Origin: Desulfurococcales archaeon
Lineage (GTDB): Archaea > Thermoproteota > Thermoprotei_A > Sulfolobales > Ignisphaeraceae
Assembly: GCA_027066265.1 (NCBI GenBank)
Contig: JAMOOB010000191.1
Location: 1-10,981 of the forward strand
Reading direction: 5' to 3'
Length of the DNA stretch: 10,981 bases
In this document: one piece after another, positions 6,226-10,981 of the stretch
Position numbering within the stretch: the first letter of the stretch is position 1
Layout: the number at the start of each line of letters is the position of its first letter
Made by a program: the position numbers and the translations under genes
Notes under the pieces: model-generated
What the model was told of the DNA's origin: nothing
Database searches by the model: none
What the model saw: the letters and a program-made list of their open reading frames with translations, nothing else

Positions 6226-7113
6226 CTAGATAGTGATGACCATGACTGGTCTAGATGGTATGGTGCGCAACAGGTATTCTTGGACAGCTACTCTGGATGG
6301 AAAGCTTCTGTGGAGCTTTAGCGTGCCTATGTACTCCGCTACGAGCTTCGTATCCTTCTCGTAGAGGCTAGCGAGCTCCAGCTCTCCGTGACCCGGAACC
6401 TTCAGCTCGTGAGGTAGCTTGTCAGCGATCTCCTCTCTCAGCTGTTGTATCAACGAGTAGAGATCCTTCTTCTTCTCTTCGAGAACCCTTAGGTACTTGC
6501 CGACTACGCTACGTAGCTTGCCCAGAGCCTTCTTCACGTCCTCTTCCTTGGTCTTCTTAGCCTCCTCGAGGATGCGCTTAACGATCTCCAACTCGCGCTT
6601 AAGCTCGTCCAACCTCTTCTTTAAGAGTGCTTCCCTACCGACCTCGACGAGTGTCGATAGCGCGCCAAGCAAGCCCCTAGCCCTCTTCCTACGGGCTTGC
6701 AACTCCTTCAACTCGTTCTCTAGCCTCCGGATCTCTTCCTCCAACTCCTTGGCACGGCGCTCCAGCTTCTCTTTAGCGCGCTCGAACAGCTTAACGGCTT
6801 CGTCGACGTCCAGCGGAAGAACGATCTTCCTACCTAGTAGACCACTCTTCAGCTCGATGAACTGCGTAGATACCTTCTCGATGCTGGGGGTACCGAACTT
6901 GACGATATCCTTTCCCAGAGCCATTGCAACCACTAGCTTTAGTGGATACCTAGCCAACGAATCGCGTACGATCCTCTTCAACTCCTTCTCTAGAGACTCG
7001 ATACTTCGCTTCAGATCCCTAACCCTCCAATCCTTCGACAGGTCGAAAACGTACCTCACGCGTACCCTGGCATGCGAATCCCATAGATCCAGAACCTCTA
7101 CAGCTCTACTCAT
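6226..7113 (-). CDS. Coiled-coil protein, 295 residues, unknown
   Basis: The ATG at 7113 (MSRAVEVLDLW) has GGTG five bases upstream and a TTTTATGTG box about 40 bases upstream; the open frame up to 7167 has neither. Residues 1-25 include a beta-type segment. Residues 104-145 and 160-230 are strongly charged with heptad-like spacing (for example KEKLERRAKELEEEIRRLEN), separated by a short RGLLGALS segment. This layout suggests an antiparallel coiled-coil hairpin. Similar hairpins with a small glycine-containing tip occur in some ATP-driven DNA-handling proteins, but no nucleotide-binding motif is present here. The C-terminal 60 residues look like a small globular domain ending VMVITI. It is the first gene of the minus-strand series and divergent from the 7334 gene. 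The function is unknown; a scaffold or assembly role is a guess. Confidence 0.75.
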   Translation of the reverse strand: MSRAVEVLDLWDSHARVRVRYVFDLSKDWRVRDLKRSIESLEKELKRIVRDSLARYPLKLVVAMALGKDIVKFGTPSIEKVSTQFIELKSGLLGRKIVLPLDVDEAVKLFERAKEKLERRAKELEEEIRRLENELKELQARRKRARGLLGALSTLVEVGREALLKKRLDELKRELEIVKRILEEAKKTKEEDVKKALGKLRSVVGKYLRVLEEKKKDLYSLIQQLREEIADKLPHELKVPGHGELELASLYEKDTKLVAEYIGTLKLHRSFPSRVAVQEYLLRTIPSRPVMVITI

Positions 7114-7118
7114 GTACT

Positions 7119-7122
7119 CACC
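7119..7122 (-). promoter_or_regulatory. Ribosome site fixing the 7113 start
   Basis: The minus strand reads GGGTGAGTAC then ATG, with five bases between GGTG and the start. Confidence 0.6.
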
Positions 7123-7143
7123 CAGGGAGCAACAACGTAAACC

Positions 7144-7152
7144 CACATAAAA
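7144..7152 (-). promoter_or_regulatory. Possible promoter box of the minus-strand series
   Basis: The minus strand reads TTTTATGTG about 40 bases before the ATG at 7113. It resembles GTTTATGT at 5229-5236. Its position fits a transcript start roughly 10 to 15 bases before the start codon, just ahead of the ribosome site. Confidence 0.45.
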
Positions 7153-7295
7153 GTACTTCCTTTCCAATTATCGATGAACATGTATACACAAATCGTCACA
7201 ACTGTGAAAACGATAATCAGTCTACGAAGATTAGCGTATTCTATTGCTTTGCTGGTTGTTCACTCTTTCAATTGAGTATGTAGGTGGTGTGAACC

Positions 7296-7302
7296 TTATA
7301 TA
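7296..7302 (+). promoter_or_regulatory. TATA box of the 187-residue gene
   Basis: TTATATA, the best TATA match in the window. A transcript start about 25 bases downstream falls near 7322-7326. That is after the ATG at 7319 and before the ATG at 7334, so it favours the second as the true start. Confidence 0.55.
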
Positions 7303-7333
7303 GGACGAATGCTATTGCATGTCAGGGGAACCC

Positions 7334-7897
7334 ATGTCTAAAGAGATTGCTCATGCATTGAATCGTGCTATCGAGAGTTACGCTCTCGTGAAGGAAGCGC
7401 TATCGAAACTCGCTTCTCTTCGTCGGAACATAGATGATGTTGTCGAAAAGATAGAGAACGCAATCATCGATTCCCTTCAACATCGCGAGTCGTTGACTGA
7501 GAGAATCAGGAAGGAATCCGACGAGCTAGAATCTCGATTGAAGCGGATCAGGAAGCTCTGCAACGAACTGGAACAGATGCTCGTGGATCTCATATCAAGG
7601 GATCTACTTCGACGCGATGAAGCGATAGGTGCCGTGGAAGCTACTCGACTTCTTGGCTACAGAGTCGTTAGCGATCTGAACGGTTGCATAGCATCGTGTA
7701 GATCGGTGAAGGGTCTCGCGGAAGAGAAGTATCTGGAGAAGGAGTTGGTGGGCGAGCTCCGAAGCCACGTAGCTAGGATGCGAGATGTATACAGATACCT
7801 TGAGAAGCTACTCTACAAAGCCTTGCTGGATAGGTTCGACGAGAAACTTCACGAAGTAGCACGAACGTTGTACCACATAGAGCTGGGAATCGTATAA
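7334..7897 (+). CDS. Helical coiled-coil protein, 187 residues, unknown
   Basis: I favour the ATG at 7334 (MSKEIAHALNRAIESY), with AGGGGAA before it and a TATA box 32 bases upstream. The in-frame ATG at 7319 would add five residues and would need a leaderless transcript; it cannot be excluded. The product is all helix by inspection. A first long helix covers about residues 5-45, a charged coiled-coil-like helix about 50-90 (RKESDELESRLKRIRKLCNELEQML), and two or three further helices follow to the end, including YRYLEKLLYKALLDRF. Three cysteines are present. There is no membrane segment or signal peptide and no module copy, and no family is recognised. It is divergent from the 295-residue coiled-coil gene, so the two may be partners, though nothing in the sequence proves it. 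Confidence 0.75.
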   Translation: MSKEIAHALNRAIESYALVKEALSKLASLRRNIDDVVEKIENAIIDSLQHRESLTERIRKESDELESRLKRIRKLCNELEQMLVDLISRDLLRRDEAIGAVEATRLLGYRVVSDLNGCIASCRSVKGLAEEKYLEKELVGELRSHVARMRDVYRYLEKLLYKALLDRFDEKLHEVARTLYHIELGIV

Positions 7898-7912
7898 CTA
7901 CACCACGTTTCC

Positions 7913-7920
7913 TTTTTATC
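7913..7920 (+). promoter_or_regulatory. T-rich tract: terminator or promoter box
   Basis: CCTTTTTATC lies 15 bases past the stop at 7897. It could end the 187-residue transcript as a U-rich terminator or act as the TATA-like box of the small gene at 7953, whose start is about 36 bases further on. Both readings fit. Confidence 0.35.
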
Positions 7921-7952
7921 GACTGTCATTACATTGTTGAAGTTGCTCAAAA

Positions 7953-8102
7953 TTGAAGAATCGATTTGATCACGTAGTACGTTACAAAGCGCAGAAGACG
8001 GAGCTTGAGGACTGTGCCAGGATAGCGCTTAAGGAGAGGTATGTCGATCCGTGCTACATCGGCAAGAGAAAGCGTTCGAAGAGCTCTCGCATCAACGCGT
8101 AG
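7953..8102 (+). CDS. Possible small basic protein, 49 residues
   Basis: An open frame from TTG 7953 to TAG 8100-8102 fills most of the space between two annotated genes. Its codons look like those of its neighbours. The product starts LKNRFDHVVRYKAQ, continues with an acidic-basic helix (KTELEDCARIALKERY), and ends in a basic tail (IGKRKRSKSSRINA) that could bind nucleic acid. There are two cysteines (in DCA and PCY). Against it, the only start is TTG and no ribosome site precedes it. In favour, a T-rich box sits at promoter distance, and this strand and frame carry no stop for about 50 codons. It could also be the remnant of a longer gene. No family is recognised. Confidence 0.45.
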   Translation: MKNRFDHVVRYKAQKTELEDCARIALKERYVDPCYIGKRKRSKSSRINA

Positions 8103-8154
8103 CGACGTAAGTCATGGATCTACAACACCGATAAACGTGGAAATGCATCTGGTG

Positions 8155-9000
8155 CTACGCTTCTATCATCTCTTTATTTTCTTTGATTGCTAGAATCGTT
8201 CGAACGATATCTTCTATATCTCTGCGACTAAGTGATTCTATTGGTACGTCTAGGACTGCTAGGAACCCGTTCTTGTGTAGGAAGACTATTGGGTACATCC
8301 TTGCCAGCTTGCTTAGATCGATCTTGTCGTAGAGCGGACTACGGTTGTTCTTCATCACGTTGGTATGTCGTGGATTGCGCGAGTTTCGCTGTATCAATAG
8401 ATCTGCGCCGGTAACGTCGAATACTACGCTGGCTGGCACCTCTCGCTGATCGAGATCGATGATCGCCACCTTTACGCCATCTACGTTCAGCACCCTTGCT
8501 CTCTCCTTCGCTCTGTAGAACGCTTCGACGAGCTTAACGAAGTTCTTTCCTACCTCGGGGCTCGGCTCTGTGAGGAAGATCGTTGGTAGGTACCGCATCA
8601 AGTCTATAGGATCGCGTATACCGAGAACCTCGTTCGCTCTATCTACACCGAACCGATCCCTAGTGTCTAGGTACTGAAGCATCTTTCTAAGCGGTTCCAC
8701 CTCCAAGATCTTGCGGTATAGATCCGGAAACTCGTGCCTCAGCACCAGCACCAAGGAGCATGGAAGGGATGCATCCTGGTGATGGTCGTACCACCTAACC
8801 TTCTCACCAACATCGTACCGCTCACCAACATCGACAACGATCGCTAGATCCGGCTTCTCCTCCTCGAGAATCCTGTACACATCATCGCGATTCCTAGCAA
8901 CCCTATGCACGGCACCAGGGTACTTGTAGAGCAACAACGATACAGACAGAAAATCGTCGAGATGATAGGGCTTGGGATGCGAAACCACAACAACCCTCAA
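8155..9000 (-). CDS. MYG1-type DHH-superfamily phosphoesterase (UPF0160-like), 281 residues
   Basis: The start is TTG at 9000 (MRVVVVSHPK), set by GGTG six bases upstream; the frame is open to TTG 9012 and GTG 9009, which lie in or before that site. Metal-binding motifs of the MYG1 family appear in order: H8 with H13-x-D15-D16 (SHPKPYHLDD), VVDVGERYD with D57, YDHHQ with D72-H73-H74, and LDTRD with D112 and D115. The length fits single-domain members. Characterised eukaryotic MYG1 is a 3'-5' RNA exonuclease of the DHH superfamily, so a metal-dependent phosphodiesterase acting on RNA or nucleotides is likely; the substrate here is unknown. It has no signal peptide. It lies downstream of the metallopeptidase on the same strand with 96 bases between, and a palindromic candidate operator lies in that gap. 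It is the one gene here with a broadly known family. Confidence 0.7.
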   Translation of the reverse strand: MRVVVVSHPKPYHLDDFLSVSLLLYKYPGAVHRVARNRDDVYRILEEEKPDLAIVVDVGERYDVGEKVRWYDHHQDASLPCSLVLVLRHEFPDLYRKILEVEPLRKMLQYLDTRDRFGVDRANEVLGIRDPIDLMRYLPTIFLTEPSPEVGKNFVKLVEAFYRAKERARVLNVDGVKVAIIDLDQREVPASVVFDVTGADLLIQRNSRNPRHTNVMKNNRSPLYDKIDLSKLARMYPIVFLHKNGFLAVLDVPIESLSRRDIEDIVRTILAIKENKEMIEA

Positions 9001-9006
9001 GATCCG

Positions 9007-9010
9007 CACC
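9007..9010 (-). promoter_or_regulatory. Ribosome site fixing the TTG start at 9000
   Basis: The minus strand reads GGTGCGGATC then TTG. The six-base spacing matches the sites at 2744 and 6212, and it is the main reason to choose a TTG over the upstream TTG and GTG codons. Confidence 0.5.
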
Positions 9011-9066
9011 AAAGAACGGTTTCAGCAAAGAAGGTAGAAAAAGATTTGCGTACCGAAGCACATTTG

Positions 9067-9080
9067 TCCACAGCTGTGGA
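9067..9080. promoter_or_regulatory. TCCACAGCTGTGGA palindrome, copy 3 (candidate operator)
   Basis: A 14-base perfect palindrome that includes the 12-base core. It begins 17 bases past the metallopeptidase stop on the minus strand and lies about 67 bases before the phosphoesterase start. An AT-rich TTGCATATC lies directly upstream on the minus strand, so the palindrome would sit between a TATA-like box and the transcript start of the phosphoesterase. That position would suit a repressor. Confidence 0.45.
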
Positions 9081-9096
9081 GATATGCAAGGAATTG

Positions 9097-10971
9097 CTAT
9101 GCAACAACAGCTTCTCCAAGGATCAGCTTCTCGATCTCTCTGTACTTCCTTTGCTTCAGCAACTTCTTGAGTTGCTTCAGAAACTCTCTCATTTCCGGCG
9201 TATCTACGCCTGGAATATCTCCTCGAACACCAGTTTCCGTTAGCCAGCTCTCGACGTTTCTAACCCGTCTCCTTGATCTGAACGCTGTGTCTGTTCCTAT
9301 AGATTGCGGATTGATCAACAGCTTCGCTAGCACTAGAACCTTCTTCTCTGCCTCGGTAAGTTGACTCGGTTTCTTCCTCAGTGCAGATTCGAGTAGTGGG
9401 ACTAGCTTTGGCGAGATCTCCTTCACCTTCTCGATGACTACGTCTATGGTTGTAGACGGTTTTCCGACCTTCCTAGAGGTTTGCGACTTCGGCTCCTCCT
9501 CGAGAAGCTTCCTGTGCTTCTCTACGAGCTCTGGATGCTCGAGCGCGACGACCTTGAAGATCTTCTTCGCTAATTGCTCCGCTTTAGGAAGTACGTTCGG
9601 CGTATCAACCCCCTCGATATCTACGGAGAGCGGGTTCTCGAACCACTGAATCGTTGTTCTGGCGAGTGAATCTAGCCTAGCAACGTCCTCCAGGAACCGC
9701 TCTCCGTAGGTTGCTAAGCCCCATCGAAGCAGCAACTCCTTCTCTCTATCGCTGAGCTTCGACAACGGCTTGAGGAGCAACGGAGCGAGCTCCCTCGGAA
9801 TGTTCTCCGCGAGCTTCTCCAGCTTCTCCAATGCCTCGGGGGTAGGCTCGAGCTCGAGCTCCTTCGATAGTTCGACTAGGCTCGGAGCGATCTTGTTGAG
9901 CCACCTATCAACGAACTCGTAGAGCTCAGGGAAGTTCTTCCTGAGCCACTCTCTCTGAAAGACGTACGCTTCTACTGATTGAGCCCATAGCTCCGTGGGC
10001 TTGGTGAGGTGCTTGATATCCCTTACGCCGATCAGCAACGAAACTAGCTGTGCTTGCTCCATCAACCGCGGATTGCTCTTGAGCTCCTTGCTCGGTTCAA
10101 GATCGTGCTCGTAGTCTAGCGAATGCGCAACCTCGTGTACAAGCACGGCTATCGCCGGAAGATCCTTTCGAACGACAATGGTCTTCTCAAGAGGTTTGTA
10201 GAACCCCGCAACGTTGTAGGCTTCGGCTTCCGACGGTTTGAGGATCCTCAGTTTCACCTCGCTCGGGATCGCTCCAAGCACGTTCTCAACGCCGTACCGC
10301 AAACCCTTCGCACCGCGGAATACCGTGCCTATTGCTGGGGATACCCCTCTGTATCGCCTCATGATCTCCGTAACTTTCCTCAGCACTTCTTCGTCTACTT
10401 GCGGTACGCGGGCGTAGCCGATGACCGGGATCTTGACGAACTCTATTCTGCGCATTGCAACCTCTACGGCTTCGCTCGGAAACTCGTTCAGTATCAACTT
10501 TCCATCGAGTGTTACGAGAATCGGCGAGAGCCACGTTATGTTGCTGGAATCGAGCTTGTCCTTGGAGGTTAGGAGGGCTAGCTCTTTTAATGCCGAGCTG
10601 AGTCGCATCAAGTTCTGCTGTTCTTCGGTTAGCTTGTCTCGGTAGACCACGGCGATCACGGGGATGGGTGTCGGCTCTAGGCTACTCCAACCTTTCCAAG
10701 CCTCGATAAGTTGTTCCGCGATGAATGGCAACCAGTAGAACACTTCGTCGCTACGATCCCTCCATCTGCACAGAACTATCGTATCCTTTATTTCATCAAG
10801 TGCCATGAGCGGTACGCTCAGCTCTTCGAGCTCCTTCCGAGTCAACACCTTGGTTCTGAACAACGCTTCGATAGTGCGCGCAATCCCAGATTCCAGCGCT
10901 TGCATCGGGATCAGTAGAGCTACCTCAATCTCGTCGTTCTCCCTAGGGATCAGCACTATCGTCCACGGCAC
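9097..10971 (-). CDS. Putative lethal-factor-like zinc metallopeptidase with two VDTP modules, 624 residues or more
   Basis: Residues 1-240 form an unrecognised N-terminal region. Residues 274-290 hold AVLVHEVAHSLDYEHD, a zinc-protease HExxH with H279, E280 and H283. About 45 residues on, TELWAQSVEAYV (326-337) resembles the EFFAEAF segment of anthrax lethal factor, which makes E327 the likely third zinc ligand. FVDRWLNKI further on fits the helix that follows in that fold. The same protease type occurs in large multi-domain proteins of phages and plasmids. Two modules follow: a diverged one at about 379-486 (with DIEGVDTPN) and a close one at 507-624 (with RGDIPGVDTPEM), joined by a short polar linker. 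There is no signal peptide, so intracellular action is likely. The target is unknown. The start is uncertain: GTG at 10971 lacks a visible ribosome site and the frame stays open to the window edge, so it may be longer. Confidence 0.75.
   Translation of the reverse strand: MPWTIVLIPRENDEIEVALLIPMQALESGIARTIEALFRTKVLTRKELEELSVPLMALDEIKDTIVLCRWRDRSDEVFYWLPFIAEQLIEAWKGWSSLEPTPIPVIAVVYRDKLTEEQQNLMRLSSALKELALLTSKDKLDSSNITWLSPILVTLDGKLILNEFPSEAVEVAMRRIEFVKIPVIGYARVPQVDEEVLRKVTEIMRRYRGVSPAIGTVFRGAKGLRYGVENVLGAIPSEVKLRILKPSEAEAYNVAGFYKPLEKTIVVRKDLPAIAVLVHEVAHSLDYEHDLEPSKELKSNPRLMEQAQLVSLLIGVRDIKHLTKPTELWAQSVEAYVFQREWLRKNFPELYEFVDRWLNKIAPSLVELSKELELEPTPEALEKLEKLAENIPRELAPLLLKPLSKLSDREKELLLRWGLATYGERFLEDVARLDSLARTTIQWFENPLSVDIEGVDTPNVLPKAEQLAKKIFKVVALEHPELVEKHRKLLEEEPKSQTSRKVGKPSTTIDVVIEKVKEISPKLVPLLESALRKKPSQLTEAEKKVLVLAKLLINPQSIGTDTAFRSRRRVRNVESWLTETGVRGDIPGVDTPEMREFLKQLKKLLKQRKYREIEKLILGEAVVA
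9100..9453 (-). repeat. VDTP module copy C2 (C-terminal, metallopeptidase)
   Basis: Encodes residues 507-624. It is closest to the free-standing copy in the tail and closest to the 597-residue protein's copy around TEAEKKVL and NPQSIGTDTAF, so it looks intermediate between the two. Confidence 0.85.
9514..9837 (-). repeat. Diverged VDTP module copy C1 (internal, metallopeptidase)
   Basis: Encodes about residues 379-486. Aligned by eye with the C-terminal copy: ELAPLLL with KLVPLLE, KLSDREKELLL with QLTEAEKKVLV, LARTTIQWF with RVRNVESWL, DIEGVDTPN with DIPGVDTPE, and a following K/L-rich helix. Spacing between these landmarks is nearly the same in both copies. It is much more diverged than the other three and lacks the KYREIEKLIL ending. 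Confidence 0.6.
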
Positions 10972-10981
10972 GTGAGCATAC

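Noticed and set aside
6497..7150. A 217-codon plus-strand frame rich in serine and leucine
   Set aside because: It is antisense to the coiled-coil gene. Its S/L/F-rich composition is what the reverse strand of E/K/R-rich coding sequence gives.
7174..7275. A 33-residue plus-strand frame with a hydrophobic middle (SIALLVV)
   Set aside because: It lies in the promoter region between two divergent genes, has no ribosome site, and ends upstream of the TATA box of the next gene. It is too weak to call.
1..10981. CRISPR array, insertion sequence or attachment site
   Set aside because: No regularly spaced repeats, transposase motifs or flanking terminal repeats were seen. The repeated segments are explained by the protein module and the short palindrome.

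Overview
The window looks like a stretch of a thermophilic archaeal genome, most likely a crenarchaeote (Thermoproteota). It has dense gene packing, strong ribosome sites of the form GGTG-N5/6-start, GTG and TTG starts, TATA-like boxes about 40 bases before starts, AGG/CTA/GAG-rich codon use, and proteins rich in K, E and R. TAG is the stop in 8 of 12 genes. That assignment is an inference from style, not from a marker gene. There are no rRNA, tRNA, CRISPR, transposase or housekeeping genes, so the region reads as accessory or lineage-specific DNA, possibly an integrated element.

Layout, left to right: the 3' end of a plus-strand gene (1-144); a 533-residue unknown protein on the minus strand (314-1915); a 58-residue plus-strand gene sharing a TATA region with it (2028-2204); a 120-residue minus-strand protein (2233-2595); a 213-residue plus-strand protein (2744-3385); a minus-strand block transcribed right to left, with a coiled-coil protein (6226-7113), a two-repeat beta protein (5304-6212) and a 597-residue helical protein (3400-5193); a plus-strand 187-residue coiled-coil protein (7334-7897), probably followed by a 49-residue basic protein (7953-8102); a MYG1/DHH-type phosphoesterase (8155-9000, minus); and a 624-residue putative zinc metallopeptidase (9097-10971, minus) that may extend past the right edge.

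The main result is a shared protein module of about 120 residues, centred on RGDIPGVDTP and ending in a basic amphipathic tail (EIEKLIL). It forms the C-terminus of the 597-residue protein, the C-terminus of the metallopeptidase, and the whole of the 120-residue protein. The metallopeptidase also carries a second, diverged copy just upstream of its C-terminal one. A common tail on unrelated N-terminal parts, plus a free-standing copy, is what a docking, sorting or packaging tag system would look like. Here one tagged partner looks like a protease with an anthrax-lethal-factor-like zinc site (HEVAH plus ELWAQSVEAYV). The function is inference; the shared module is visible directly.

A 12-base perfect palindrome, CCACAGCTGTGG, occurs three times: in the control region of the free-standing module, between the metallopeptidase and the phosphoesterase, and inside the 533-residue gene. 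It may be an operator for a common regulator.
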